From positions 1 to 64,000 of the forward strand of contig NZ_CANMDU010000006.1 in the NCBI RefSeq assembly GCF_947496775.1: DNA of 64,000 nt, read 5' to 3'. Numbering within the stretch: position 1 is the first letter of the stretch; each line of letters starts with the position of its first letter. The DNA comes from an uncultured Maribacter sp. Its GTDB lineage: Bacteria; Bacteroidota; Bacteroidia; Flavobacteriales; Flavobacteriaceae. The position numbers were made by a program, and so were the translations under genes. Positions 1 to 10,200 of the stretch are shown piece by piece. The notes beneath the pieces were generated by a model. It was not told the DNA's origin, ran no database searches, and saw nothing but the letters and a program-made list of their open reading frames with translations.

Positions 1-1
1 A

Positions 2-346
2 GGAGCAGAAGTAGACAAAAACGCTAATGATTTATATGGTTGTTTCGATTTATCTAATTCAATAACCGTAGTACGTAATTTGCCTAGTGTTACTAACAAA
101 ATTAAAGCTAAACTTTATCCAATACCAGCAAAGAATACTATTCATGTAGCTTTAGAAACTTTTGAAAAAGGAAGAATCAATATGGTATTGTATGATTTTG
201 CAGGGAATGCAATCTTGAATAAAACTAAGCAAATAGAAAACCAGAAGACTTCTTTAGATGTTAACACAATACAAGCAGGTGTATATATTCTTAGAATAAG
301 AAATGAAAATGGTAAATCCGTTTCCAAAAAAGTAACTATTTTTTAA
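2..346 (+). CDS. C-terminal end of a T9SS-secreted protein (partial)
   Basis: The frame is open from the window edge, so only the last 114 residues are present. The tail reads LYPIPAKNTIHV, then a beta-rich stretch, then GVYILRIRNENGKSVSKKVTIF. This is the usual form of the type A sorting domain that directs proteins through the type IX secretion system in Bacteroidota and is removed at the cell surface. The catalytic or binding part lies upstream and cannot be named. A strong terminator follows, so this is the end of a transcription unit. Confidence 0.85.
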   Translation, partial: GAEVDKNANDLYGCFDLSNSITVVRNLPSVTNKIKAKLYPIPAKNTIHVALETFEKGRINMVLYDFAGNAILNKTKQIENQKTSLDVNTIQAGVYILRIRNENGKSVSKKVTIF

Positions 347-370
347 TTTTTTTTAGAACCATTAATGTTG

Positions 371-407
371 CACCCTCTGCATATCATTTTTGTAGAGGGT
401 GTTTTTT
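371..407 (+). terminator. Rho-independent terminator after the T9SS gene
   Basis: CACCCTCT at 371-378 pairs with AGAGGGTG at 394-401 around a 15-base loop and is followed by a run of T. It ends the transcript of the secreted protein. Confidence 0.85.
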
Positions 408-528
408 AGAAAAATCTTATGGTAGTTAAATCTAGATTTTTGAGTAAAAAATCAAAAGTTTATACTTCTGTGATACTTCTGTTATATCCTCACTGTTAAT
501 TTGTAGTATAATTAAAAAAACAATTATT

Positions 529-1413
529 ATGAAAAAATTCAAATTAACAAACTTATTGTTAATAGCCCTTTTAGCAATCGTGTCATCTTGTAGTAATGAC
601 GACGATGGAGAACAAACACCAACTACGAAAGCTTTAACATTAAACATCTCTGGGTTGGACAATTTAGGGTCTGATTATTTATATGAAGGTTGGATAATTG
701 TAGGTGGAGCTCCTGTATCTACGGGAACTTTTTCTGTAAATGATAATCAGGAGTTATCACAATCTAGTTTTACTTTAGACGCAGACGTACTTGCTAGTGC
801 AACAAAATTTGTATTATCTATTGAGCCAAATCCAGACCCATCTCCAGCACCTGCAGATACAAAGATATTTGTTGGGGATTTTAATGGAAATAGCGCTAGT
901 TTAACTACAGGTACAGTAGCTTCTTCTTTTGATGCGATTAGTGGTAAATTCATTATTGCGGCTCCTACTGGAACCGGAGTAGAAGAAGAAAAGAATAGTG
1001 GAGTATGGTTTTTAGATAATAGTTCTGGTAGCCCAGTAGCTGGTTTGGAATTACCTGCTTTAGAAGCTGGTTGGAAATATGAAGGTTGGGTAGTTATAGA
1101 CGGTGTTCCTTTATCTACAGGTACTTTTACTTCTTTAACGGGTACAGATGAAGGTAGTCCATTTAGTGGTGCAAATCCAGGCCCTCCGTTTCCAGGAGAA
1201 GATTTTTTAGAGAATGCGCCTAGTGGGCTTATTTTCCCTACAGATGTTAGAGGTAAAGTTGCTGTAATTAGTATAGAACCTTACCCAGATAATAGTGCAG
1301 CTCCATTTACTTTAAAACCATTATTTGGTATGATTCCTGCGGATGCTATGGGAGTACAAGAAGTTACAGATTATGTAACAGAAAGTTTTCCTACTGGTTC
1401 CGTTTCTAGATAA
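529..1413 (+). CDS. Lipoprotein with two related domains (anti-sigma-K-factor-like fold)
   Basis: 294 residues. The N-terminal signal ends in a lipobox (IVSSC) followed by SNDDDGE, an acidic stretch typical of surface-exported Bacteroidota lipoproteins. Two copies of one unit are visible: YEGWIIVGGAPVSTGTF near residue 50 and YEGWVVIDGVPLSTGTF near residue 185, each followed by a Ser-Ile-Glu-Pro segment. This pattern occurs in proteins annotated by similarity to the C-terminal domain of anti-sigma-K factor RskA. There is no sigma factor next to it and no inner-membrane helix, so a real anti-sigma role is doubtful. The ATG at 529 directly precedes the signal peptide. A terminator follows. Confidence 0.7.
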   Translation: MKKFKLTNLLLIALLAIVSSCSNDDDGEQTPTTKALTLNISGLDNLGSDYLYEGWIIVGGAPVSTGTFSVNDNQELSQSSFTLDADVLASATKFVLSIEPNPDPSPAPADTKIFVGDFNGNSASLTTGTVASSFDAISGKFIIAAPTGTGVEEEKNSGVWFLDNSSGSPVAGLELPALEAGWKYEGWVVIDGVPLSTGTFTSLTGTDEGSPFSGANPGPPFPGEDFLENAPSGLIFPTDVRGKVAVISIEPYPDNSAAPFTLKPLFGMIPADAMGVQEVTDYVTESFPTGSVSR

Positions 1414-1446
1414 AAACTTAGTTTTTACAGTTTGTTTATAATAAGA

Positions 1447-1477
1447 AAAAGCCATGGAAATGTTCCATGGCTTTTTT
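1447..1477. terminator. Bidirectional terminator between convergent genes
   Basis: GCCATGGA at 1451-1458 pairs with TCCATGGC at 1464-1471, flanked by A residues on the left and T residues on the right. It can therefore stop transcription from both the lipoprotein gene and the convergent membrane protein gene. Confidence 0.85.
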
Positions 1478-1496
1478 ACTTAATAATAAACTGTGT

Positions 1497-1979
1497 TTAT
1501 TCCCAGTGATCAATTTGTTCATTAAGAATATCAATATTATAGGCTCCCACATGCTTTTTCCTGTAATAGAATGATAATAATGTTAGCCCAAATAAAAAGG
1601 CATAAAGCGTAATTATAGAAATTCCTACTGGAAAAAATGTCGCTGGTAGTTGGTGACTTTCAAATTCTTTATAAGTAGAAAGTATATATATTGTATCTGC
1701 AAATTTAAAGATGTAAATTAAGGAAACCACATATAAACCATATTCTAAATTCCGCATTTGCGGGTCGCTTATTTCTCCTTCTTTTATTTTAAACCATAAT
1801 ACATATAAAAAAATAAAGTGTACTAAGGATAGAATAGGAAATATATAATTGTCAATTTTAAAAAAATAAAACATATTAGTATATAAGCCGTAAAAACTAA
1901 ATACTATTAGCAATGCTAATACCGTAATAGTGACGTAAAGACTCCTTTTCCATGGGAGAATTTTGGAGATTAAGTGCAT
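1497..1979 (-). CDS. Four-helix membrane protein of unknown function
   Basis: 160 residues. I do not recognise a family. Hydrophobic segments lie near residues 15-35, 45-62, 78-98 and 115-140, so about four transmembrane helices are expected, with a short polar C-terminus ending EQIDHWE. No catalytic motif is visible. The gene stands alone, convergent with the lipoprotein gene and sharing its terminator. Its 5' side is separated by about 165 bases from the next minus-strand gene. Confidence 0.55.
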   Translation of the reverse strand: MHLISKILPWKRSLYVTITVLALLIVFSFYGLYTNMFYFFKIDNYIFPILSLVHFIFLYVLWFKIKEGEISDPQMRNLEYGLYVVSLIYIFKFADTIYILSTYKEFESHQLPATFFPVGISIITLYAFLFGLTLLSFYYRKKHVGAYNIDILNEQIDHWE

Positions 1980-2145
1980 ATAAAGTAGGTTGCGAGTCTT
2001 TTGGGGAAACTCATTATTTTAGAATTAAACGGCACCATATTTTGTTTATTTTAAAAAAATCGATGAACAGCATTCAATGTTGAGTAAAGCCAAAAATCTG
2101 TGGTGAAAAATTAAGGTTCATACTGTTTAGCTATGTTTTTCTTTA

Positions 2146-2580
2146 TTAAGAAATCCAATTTCTATCTTGTGATTTTCTAGCAAAGAAAACCAAAGCTATG
2201 GCTATTATAATCACCATAATTGGCATTATCATAGCGCCTGGACCGTAAACCTCAAAAGAGTTAGATATAAAAAAGGAATGCGCCATTTGAGCTAAAACAC
2301 CTAGTAAAGAGACTAGGAGCATAGGTTTTGCCCATTTTTTTCTTAATAAAAGAGCAATACACCCTAATGCTCCTCCCCAAACGGCAATAGCAAAAGCAGC
2401 AGTAACCCATGATGGCTGCGATTCATACAAAAGTCTTTCTGCTTGGGATAATTTTTCTAAATCTTCAATGGACATATAGGTATGTTGCAAATAAGCACCA
2501 ACACCAGCTAAATTCCATAGTAAGGCAATGGCACTAACAATCCAGAACCAAATCGGTGGTTTTACGTTGTTTGTAGTCAT
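2146..2580 (-). CDS. Four-helix membrane protein, paralogue of the gene at 30440
   Basis: 144 residues with four predicted membrane helices. It starts with a PPIWFWIVSAIALLWN segment and contains a conserved LSQAERLLYE loop and a KKWAKP motif between helices 2 and 3. The protein encoded at 30440-30877 has the same length, the same helix order and clear identity (WFW, LLWN, LS.AE..LY, KKW.K, EVYG), so the two are paralogues. The family is common in Flavobacteriaceae but I know no demonstrated function. It is monocistronic by position. Confidence 0.6.
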   Translation of the reverse strand: MTTNNVKPPIWFWIVSAIALLWNLAGVGAYLQHTYMSIEDLEKLSQAERLLYESQPSWVTAAFAIAVWGGALGCIALLLRKKWAKPMLLVSLLGVLAQMAHSFFISNSFEVYGPGAMIMPIMVIIIAIALVFFARKSQDRNWIS

Positions 2581-2710
2581 AATATTAATTTTTTGTTGGT
2601 TAAAAGTTCTTATTAAATTACAAAAAAAAGAGCAATTATATTTTCATAATTGAATATGAAATAGGCAGTACTTAAAAAAACCTTTATTTTTAAAGTTGAA
2701 ATAGGATTTA

Positions 2711-3496
2711 ATGCAAAAGAAAAAATATTATTATTTAATAAAACTGCAATATTTAGGTTTTCGTTTTAGTGGATGGCAAAAACAACCAGGACAGAAAACT
2801 ATTGAGGGTATGCTTACCAAAACTTTAAAATACATTCTTCCGGATATTTCTTTTAAAATTTTAGGGGCAGGAAGAACAGATGCAAAAGTATCAGCTTTAG
2901 ATGCTGCTTTTGAACTGTTTATTAATGAAGAGTCTATTAATGATTTAAGAGAATTTAAGAGCCTGTTTAATAAAAATTTACCGTCAGATATTCGTATTAT
3001 TAGTGTAGAGGAAACTACAAAAGATTTTAATATAATTCAAAATAGTAAAGTAAAAGAGTACATTTATTTATTTTCTTTTGGAGAGAAAAACCATCCTTTT
3101 TGTGCTCCCTTTTTAACTAATATTCAGGAAGACTTAGATTTGGATTTAATGAAGCAGGCAGCTACTTATTTTGTAGGTACTCATGATTTTTCAAGTTTTA
3201 CTGCCAGATTACAAGAAAACACAATAGTAGAAAGAGAAGTTATATCTTCTTATATAAAGGAAAATGAAATAATTACAGCGAATTTTCTTCCTAAAAAGAC
3301 TTATGCGTTTCATGTAAAGGGGAAGGGATTTATTCGGTATCAAATTAGAATGATGATGGGAGCACTAATACAAATTGGCAAAGGAGATTTTGCTATAGAA
3401 AAACTTAAACTTAGTTTAACTAAAGAAGACAATACTTTACTAAAACATGTGGCTCCCGGTTCGGGCTTACTACTAAATAGCTTAGAATTTAATTAA
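2711..3496 (+). CDS. truA: tRNA pseudouridine synthase, TruA-like
   Basis: 261 residues, close to the usual TruA length. The catalytic aspartate is Asp57 in AGRTDAKVSALD (family form GRTDAGVHA). The Lys and Ser of KVSA replace the common Gly and His, which is a variant form. The C-terminal half has GTHDFSSFTAR and the FIRYQIRMMMGALIQIGKG segment of the TruA fold. TruA isomerises uridines 38-40 in the tRNA anticodon arm. The variant motif means a second, more specialised TruA-like enzyme is possible. The alpha/beta hydrolase gene starts 8 bases downstream and is probably co-transcribed. Confidence 0.85.
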   Translation: MQKKKYYYLIKLQYLGFRFSGWQKQPGQKTIEGMLTKTLKYILPDISFKILGAGRTDAKVSALDAAFELFINEESINDLREFKSLFNKNLPSDIRIISVEETTKDFNIIQNSKVKEYIYLFSFGEKNHPFCAPFLTNIQEDLDLDLMKQAATYFVGTHDFSSFTARLQENTIVEREVISSYIKENEIITANFLPKKTYAFHVKGKGFIRYQIRMMMGALIQIGKGDFAIEKLKLSLTKEDNTLLKHVAPGSGLLLNSLEFN

Positions 3497-3504
3497 TATT
3501 TTGC

Positions 3505-4302
3505 ATGAAAAGATTAAAAAAAATAGTACTTATTATTAGTGTTTTATATATTGTTATTGCGGCATTGGCGTATTATAATCAAGAAAAACTAGTGTTTATG
3601 CCTTCAAGAATGCCAATGAACCATACCTATGATTTTTGCCAATCTTTTGAAGAATTTTGGATAAATGCAGAAGATGGAGGTAAAATTAATGGAGTACATA
3701 TTAAAAATGAATCAGAGAAAGGAGTGGTTTTATATTTTCATGGAAATTCAGGGAATATATCTCATTTAGGACATGTAGCCAATAGAATTACGGAAAAAGG
3801 ATACGATGCCATTTTAATTGATTACAGAAAATTTGGAAAGAGTAGTGGGGCTCTTACCGAAAATGCTATTTACGAAGATGCCACATTAGCTTATAATTAC
3901 ACACTGTCTAAATATTCAGAAGATAAAATTGTTCTTTATGGTAGATCTTTTGGAACCGGTGTAGCTTCTTATTTAGCAGGAAAGAAAAAACCGTGTAAAC
4001 TAATTTTAGAATCACCTTTTTATAGCGCAGTTGCCTTAGGGCAACACAGGTTTCCTTTTTTACCAATAGATTGGTTGTCTAATTTTAGATTTCCTTCTAA
4101 TGAATTTGTTCAGAAAGTAAAATGCCCAGTGTTTATTTTTCATGGAACAGAAGACAGAGTTATTCCTTTTGCTTCTGGGAAACAATTGTTTGATGAAATA
4201 CCAGGGAATAACAAAAAATTTTATACTATAAAAAATGCAGGTCATAATTACCTGCAAGATTTTAATAGTTTTAAAATAGGTTTGGAAGAAGCTCTTAATT
4301 AA
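3505..4302 (+). CDS. Membrane-anchored alpha/beta hydrolase
   Basis: 265 residues. An N-terminal hydrophobic segment (residues 7-23) suggests a membrane anchor. The fold is marked by FHGNSGN (oxyanion loop), the nucleophile elbow GRSFG with Ser148, Asp217 in GTEDRVIPF and His247 in NAGHNYL, giving a complete Ser-Asp-His triad. It resembles the BEM46/ABHD13 group of serine hydrolases, whose substrates are mostly unknown. It follows truA by 8 bases, and its stop overlaps the stop of the convergent cysM by 4 bases. Confidence 0.8.
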   Translation: MKRLKKIVLIISVLYIVIAALAYYNQEKLVFMPSRMPMNHTYDFCQSFEEFWINAEDGGKINGVHIKNESEKGVVLYFHGNSGNISHLGHVANRITEKGYDAILIDYRKFGKSSGALTENAIYEDATLAYNYTLSKYSEDKIVLYGRSFGTGVASYLAGKKKPCKLILESPFYSAVALGQHRFPFLPIDWLSNFRFPSNEFVQKVKCPVFIFHGTEDRVIPFASGKQLFDEIPGNNKKFYTIKNAGHNYLQDFNSFKIGLEEALN

Positions 4303-5186
4303 TTGTTAAACAAATCAGAAGATAAATATCTGTCACCGCGATCACAAATAATAGATACAATAACACCATTATCCAATTTAGAGGCTAATTGTATTGCTGC
4401 ATGTGCTGCTCCGCCACTACTCATGCCAGAGAATATACCTTCTTCCTTAGCTAGTCTTATAGTCGTTTGGGTTGCTTGCTCACTATTTACTTCCATAACA
4501 GTGTCTACTTTTGAGGCGTCGAATATTTCTGGTAAATATTCTTTTGGCCATTTTCTTATTCCAGGAATTTTAGCTCCATGCATAGGCTGTACACCAACTA
4601 TTTGTATCTCTGGATTAACTTCTTTTAAATAAGTAGAAGTACCCATAATGGTACCTGTAGTACCCATCGCAGATACAAAATGGGTTATCTCTCCATTAGT
4701 ATCTTTCCAAATTTCTGGTCCTGTAGTTTTATAATGTGCTTTCCAATTATTTTCATTCGCAAATTGATTTAGCATCACATAACCTCCTTTGGATACCTTA
4801 TTCATAGCATAATCTCTTGCACCTTCTATACCAACATCGCTACTAGTAAGTATTACCTTAGCACCATAAGCTCTCATGGTTTGTACTCTTTCTTTTGTAG
4901 AGTTTTCTGGCATTACTAATTCTATATCTAAACCATAGAAACCAGCTATCATCGCAAGAGCAATACCTGTGTTTCCACTGGTAGCTTCAATTATCTTATC
5001 TTCTTTTTTAATGGTACCTGTCTCTAAACCACTTGTTATCATATTTAATGCGGCACGGTCTTTAACACTTCCTCCGGGGTTATGGCCTTCCATTTTAAAA
5101 TATAACTTTACATTCGGGTTTTGATTTAATACTCTTGCTTCTACTAATGGAGTATTGCCAATTAAATCTAATATAGTTTTAGACAT
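4299..5186 (-). CDS. cysM: Cysteine synthase B (O-acetylserine sulfhydrylase)
   Basis: 295 residues. It contains the PLP lysine Lys42 in NPGGSVKDRAA, the substrate loop TSGNTGIALA and the phosphate-binding GTTGTIMG. It makes cysteine from O-acetylserine and sulfide (or thiosulfate for the CysM type) in the cytoplasm. The upstream cysE ends inside the first codons of this gene (8-base overlap), so the enzyme that makes O-acetylserine and the one that uses it are translationally coupled. The length of about 295 fits the CysM form. Confidence 0.92.
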   Translation of the reverse strand: MSKTILDLIGNTPLVEARVLNQNPNVKLYFKMEGHNPGGSVKDRAALNMITSGLETGTIKKEDKIIEATSGNTGIALAMIAGFYGLDIELVMPENSTKERVQTMRAYGAKVILTSSDVGIEGARDYAMNKVSKGGYVMLNQFANENNWKAHYKTTGPEIWKDTNGEITHFVSAMGTTGTIMGTSTYLKEVNPEIQIVGVQPMHGAKIPGIRKWPKEYLPEIFDASKVDTVMEVNSEQATQTTIRLAKEEGIFSGMSSGGAAHAAIQLASKLDNGVIVSIICDRGDRYLSSDLFNN

Positions 5187-5970
5187 TCGGAAGGGTTTTT
5201 ATTTTTATTTCTGGTGTATGATAAACTGTGGAATTTGCGGGTACAGACTCCGTAATCCAGGCGTTTCCGCCAATAATACTATTTTCTCCAATAACAGTAT
5301 TACCTCCTAAAATAGTTGCGCTTGCATAAATAGTAACATTGTTTTCTATAGTTGGGTGTCGTTTTACTTTTTGAAGATTTTTTGCAACGTACAACCCTCC
5401 TAAAGTAACACCTTGGTATATTTTTACATGGTTCTTTATTATTGCGGTTTCTCCTATTACAATTCCTGTTCCATGGTCAATATGAAAAGCGTCTCCAATA
5501 ATTGCACCTGGATTAATATCTACACCAGTTTGTCTATGAGCGTATTCCGTCATTAATCTAGGGACTAGAGGAAAACCATCTTTATATAATTCATGTGCTA
5601 ACCTATATATTGCAATAGCATAAAAACCTGGGTAGGCCATATATACTTCTTCAATAGAAAGAGATGCAGGATCACATTCTACAGTAGCTTCAGCATCAAT
5701 ATTCAATTTTTCTAAAACCAAGGGTAATTTTTCAACATAATTTTCCCAGACCTTTTTGCAAGGTTTGTTCACTTCCCAACAGGCTAAACTTACCAAAGCA
5801 TCAAAATCCTCTTCTAGTTTACTTAGGTTATCTTTTACCGGCGTATCTATATCAAAAAGTGTATAGAATAGTCTGTCCGTAAATTCTTCCACTTTTTCTT
5901 TTAAGCGAAACCTTAAGTTAGGTTGCTTTTTATGTTGAATAATTTTATTGATAACTGAATCCAGTTTCAT
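5179..5970 (-). CDS. cysE: Serine O-acetyltransferase
   Basis: 263 residues from the ATG at 5970. A longer frame exists from a TTG at 5994, but the ATG gives the more natural start MKLDSVINKI. The N-terminal half is helical. The C-terminal half is a left-handed beta-helix of hexapeptide repeats, with the active-site region GVDINPGAIIGDAFHIDHGTG and its His pair, and GVTLGG further on. It acetylates serine to O-acetylserine, the first step of cysteine synthesis. It forms an overlapping operon with cysM. Confidence 0.92.
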   Translation of the reverse strand: MKLDSVINKIIQHKKQPNLRFRLKEKVEEFTDRLFYTLFDIDTPVKDNLSKLEEDFDALVSLACWEVNKPCKKVWENYVEKLPLVLEKLNIDAEATVECDPASLSIEEVYMAYPGFYAIAIYRLAHELYKDGFPLVPRLMTEYAHRQTGVDINPGAIIGDAFHIDHGTGIVIGETAIIKNHVKIYQGVTLGGLYVAKNLQKVKRHPTIENNVTIYASATILGGNTVIGENSIIGGNAWITESVPANSTVYHTPEIKIKTLPNV

Positions 5971-6067
5971 GTTGTACGAATTTATGAATACCAAAATTAA
6001 CCAATAATTAAAAAGGATTATATTTCAAATGGTTAACTTTAGCATAAAATAACAACACCTAAGTCGA

Positions 6068-6748
6068 ATGTTACATTCCATGATTACAAAACCAGTATTT
6101 GATTATCTAAAAAAATTAGAACAAAACAACAATAGAGAATGGTTTACTGAGAATAAACTAGAATTTAAAGAACACCAAGCTTCTGTAAAGAAACTTGCGG
6201 AAAATGTGATGCAGAATCTTAATGAGCATGATGAAATAGAAAAAATGAAAGTGTTTCGTATTTATAGAGATGTGCGCTTTTCTAAAGATAAAACACCATA
6301 TAAAGCTCATTTTTCTATTTCTTTTTCTAGATTAGGTGCTAAACTAAGGGGAGGGTATTATTTACAAATTAAACCTGGGGATAGTTTTTTGGCAACGGGC
6401 TTTTGGGACCCCGCACCGCCCGATTTGTTAAGAATAAGAAAGGAATTTGAGTTAGATTCTTCTGAGATAAGAGAAGTAATAGAGAATGATGATTTTAAAA
6501 ATGTTTGGGGAGAAGTTGTAGGAGATTCTGTAAAGACTTCCCCGAAAGGCTTTGATAAAGCAGATCCAAATATTGATTTAATAAAAAGAAAGCAGTTTAT
6601 TTTTATTAAGAAATTTACAGATAAGCAAGTATTATCTAAAAACTTTATATCAGATATAGATATCGCGTACCAATCTATTAGACCCTTTTTTGATTTAATG
6701 AGTAGTATACTTACTACTAATTTAAATGGAGAATCTTTAATAGATTAA
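6068..6748 (+). CDS. DUF2461 domain protein
   Basis: 226 residues. The N-terminus (FDYLKKLEQNNNREWFTENK) and the central VFRIYRDVRFSKDKTPYKAHFSI and GGYYLQIKPG segments are those of the DUF2461/TIGR02453 family, widespread in Bacteroidota and without a known biochemical role. A second ATG 12 bases downstream (6080) would give MITKPVFDYL and is an equally good start. The 3' end overlaps the convergent gene at 6737 by 12 bases. Confidence 0.8.
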   Translation: MLHSMITKPVFDYLKKLEQNNNREWFTENKLEFKEHQASVKKLAENVMQNLNEHDEIEKMKVFRIYRDVRFSKDKTPYKAHFSISFSRLGAKLRGGYYLQIKPGDSFLATGFWDPAPPDLLRIRKEFELDSSEIREVIENDDFKNVWGEVVGDSVKTSPKGFDKADPNIDLIKRKQFIFIKKFTDKQVLSKNFISDIDIAYQSIRPFFDLMSSILTTNLNGESLID

Positions 6749-7147
6749 TGCCTCCACTTCAAAAAGTTGAATTTGATCTTGTAATCTCTTTATAACTAAA
6801 TTCATCATACGTTTATTAAGAGCAGAAGAATTTTGAATATAAATTTGATATTCTTCTTCGGTAAAAAGACCAATAATTATTCCTTTTAAGGAGTTTCGGA
6901 ATTTTATATCTCTTTGTACGGCATTTTCAATAAATTCCATTCGCTTTTCTAGAGAAAGTTCATAAAATTTATTCTTATGTTTAGTAATGTAATTTCGAAA
7001 AGCCGCTATAAGTATTAAATTTTGAAATTTTAATACAGGTCTTAGTGTTTGGTTTTGAAACCTTTCACTAGGACTCATAGATTCATTAACAACTTTTGGT
7101 GAAACTTCTGGGCGGAATTTTAAAAGATACTGTGACCTATCATTCAT
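6737..7147 (-). CDS. Conserved small soluble protein of unknown function
   Basis: 136 residues, charged and predicted helical, without a signal peptide or membrane segment. I recognise no catalytic motif. The central part (KFYELSLEKRMEFIENAVQ, FRNSLKGIIIGLFTEEEY) has the look of a conserved flavobacterial family. It is encoded convergently to the DUF2461 gene with a 12-base overlap. The ATG at 7147 starts MNDRSQYL. Confidence 0.6.
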   Translation of the reverse strand: MNDRSQYLLKFRPEVSPKVVNESMSPSERFQNQTLRPVLKFQNLILIAAFRNYITKHKNKFYELSLEKRMEFIENAVQRDIKFRNSLKGIIIGLFTEEEYQIYIQNSSALNKRMMNLVIKRLQDQIQLFEVEALIY

Positions 7148-7228
7148 AACGGAAGTATTTTTATTAAAGATAGAAATTAAGTACGCCCTGTTTTAACTTC
7201 TAAAAAATACTTTTTAACGGGTTATAAA

Positions 7229-7262
7229 CAAAATGGACCTTCATCATATGAAGGTCCATTTT
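7229..7262 (-). terminator. Terminator of the VPS10-type gene
   Basis: A perfect 12-bp stem, AAAATGGACCTT at 7230-7241 and AAGGTCCATTTT at 7251-7262, lies just after the stop at 7272 of the minus-strand gene. Confidence 0.75.
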
Positions 7263-7271
7263 ACCTATAGG

Positions 7272-10200
7272 TTATTTACTTTGTAAAAAATCTTCAAAAC
7301 TCAATACGTCTAAAGTTTCAAATTTTTTATACTTCTTTTTTAATTTGTTAAAGTTCTCTTTAGCATTGTTAAACCTATTAGATATTACCTCCAAGTTATC
7401 TAACTCTGATTTTGTTGGTTTATCATAGTTATTGGCAAGTTTGCTAAATAAACTCGTCATTTTTTCTCTTAATTGAGGTTCTGATGACCCTACATAATTA
7501 TCTCCTGTGGTTATAACTAAAGTTTCTTTTAATGCATTTAGTTTGCTTTTCATTTTCTTGTTTTCGGTAGCTTTAGCTAACATTGCATCTAATTCATAAA
7601 CTACATAAGCCAGTTCTTCAGTCATATTATAAAGTTGCGTTGTAGTTTCATTTTTTAATTTTCTGTCATCTTCTGTTAAAGTAGATTTAGAATCGTATAC
7701 CAACTCAAAAGTCTGCTCAAAAGTGTCTTTTCCTTTTTTTATTACTGCTTTATATGTCCCTGCAGGCACATTGGGAGAGGCAAAGCCTCCAAAAGTAAAG
7801 GTTTTTCCTTTGGCCACTTTGGGTTGCTTTCTAGAATATCCCCAATTAACAATATTTATTCCTTTAGATTTCCCTGGACCCAACTCAACAATTTTTTTGC
7901 CTTGCATATCTTGAATTTCCAAGCTCATTTTACCAAATGTATGCCTGCTTTTTAAATAATACTTTATTTGGGCATTTGTAGTTTTATTTCTTCCAGTAAA
8001 TTGTGTTTCTTTTCCAAAGTTCCCAGAGAAATTACTATCCTCATTTATTACAGTGGGTTGGTTTTTAAAGAAGTGTAATTTTTTGCTCATAACTTCGTCA
8101 TTCAACTCTCTCAATGGGGAAATATCATCTAAAATAATAACCCCTCTACCGTGAGTACCCATAACCAAATCATTAGTAGTTTTTTGTAAATCGATATAAT
8201 GAACAGCAACAGAAGGCATATTGTTTGTAAATTTTTTCCAATTTTTACCTCCATCCATGGTTATATATAGCCCAAATTCTGTGCCTAAAAACAGAAGGTC
8301 TGGATTTTCATAATCTTCTTGAATATTTCGTGCAAAACCGGTAACATCTTCCGTTATAATACTGGTCCAAGTTTTTCCATAATCGGTGGTTTTATATGCG
8401 TATGGATTCATGTCATTCATAGTATGGCCATCGAAAACAGCATAAGCAGTTCCTTTATTAAAGACACTAGCTTCTATATGATAGCACCATGTGTTTTTTG
8501 GAAGACCAATAATATTAGCAATAGTATTGGACCATGATTTACCTCCATCTTTAGTTACTTGTACATTTCCATCATCCGTTCCTACCCAAATTACATTTTG
8601 ATCTAAAGGAGATTCTGCAATAGTAAAAATAGTAGTATGGTTTTCTGCTCCTGAATTATCTTTGGAAAGTCCTCCGGAATTCTCTTGTGTTTGTTTTGTT
8701 GGGTCATTGGTAGTTAAATCTGGAGAAATAATTTCCCAAGTATCTCCCATATCTTCAGATTTATGAACAAATTGGCTTCCCATATAAAATCTATCTGGTT
8801 GGTGAGAGCTTGTAGTCATTGGCGCATTCCAATTAAAACGTAATTTTGTTTCATCATCAGTTGCTAATGGTTGTATGGTTTTAGATAAATTTCGATCTAC
8901 GTCAAATCTCCATACATTTTTGGCTCCTTGCATTTCGGAATAAATAATATTCTTAGTGGGGTGTTTTAATACTCTAAAACCATCTCCGTAGCCTACAGAA
9001 TTCCAATCTTTTGCTTCAACTCCGCCAGGAGATGAAGAGGGACCATACCAAGAACCATTATCCTGTAATCCTCCATAAACATTATATGGAGTAGCATCGT
9101 CCACACTAATATGATAAAATTGGGACAAGGGTAAATTTTCAACAATTTCCAAATTAGTACCACCATCCCAGGAACGATAAACACCGCCATCTGTACCTAC
9201 GTACATAATATCGGAGTCTTTTATACTGAAAGCAATATCGTGAATATCGCTATGCATTCTTCCTAAAGACTTAAATGTTTTTCCTCCATCTCTAGAAATA
9301 GAACCACTTAACCCTCCTTTGACTATTACATTTTCGTCTTTAGGGTCTACAACTATTCTAGAAAAATAAAAAGGTCTAACTGTAATACCAAAATCATTAT
9401 TCAATTGTTCCCAACTAGCACCAGAATTATTACTTCGGTATAAACCTTTATGCTCATCTTTTTCAGCTTCAATAACGGTGTAAAGTACTTTTGGGTTAGA
9501 TGGGGCAATAGCAATTCCTAAACGTCCTAATTTACCTACCGGGAATCCTTTGTGAATTTTCTTCCAACTGGCACCACCATTCATAGATTTGTATAATGCG
9601 CTATTACTACCTCCAGATTCAAAACCCCATCCTGATCTTCTAAACTCCCACATGGATGCATAAAGAACATTTGAATTTGTTGGATCCATAACTAAATCTG
9701 CACATCCGGTTTTGCTATTTACATATAATAACCTTTTCCATGTTGCTCCACCGTCTGTAGACTTATACACTCCACGCTCTTCACTATCGCCCCATAGAGC
9801 ACCTAAAGCCGCAACATATATTTCTTTTGAGTTCTGGGGATTTACGATTATGTTTGCTATGCGTTCTGATTTTTCTAATCCTATTTTTTTCCAATTAGAT
9901 CCACCATCAACAGATTTATACAAACCATCACCAATAGAAACACTATTTCTAGGCCAAGTTTCACCGGTACCAACATATATTGTATTGTCGGGGTCATTGG
10001 GATCTAGTGTAATTGCTCCAATAGATTGGCAATATTCATCAAAAATTGGATTAAATGAAGTTCCTGCATCATTAGATTTCCAAACACCACCCCCAGCTGC
10101 ACCGGCATAAATAATTCTACTATTAGTAGGGTGTATCTCTAAATCATTTATACGTCCGCTCATTAAAGCAGGGCCTATATGTCTTGCGGTAAGGTCTCCG

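Noticed and set aside
371-407. Repeated hairpins across the window considered as CRISPR or REP elements
   Set aside because: Each hairpin has a different sequence, sits at a gene end and carries a T run, so they are ordinary terminators. No regular direct repeats with spacers were found.
9712-10110. Plus-strand frame of 132 codons inside the VPS10-type gene
   Set aside because: It is antisense to regular BNR repeats and its Ser/Pro repeats are mirror images of those repeats.
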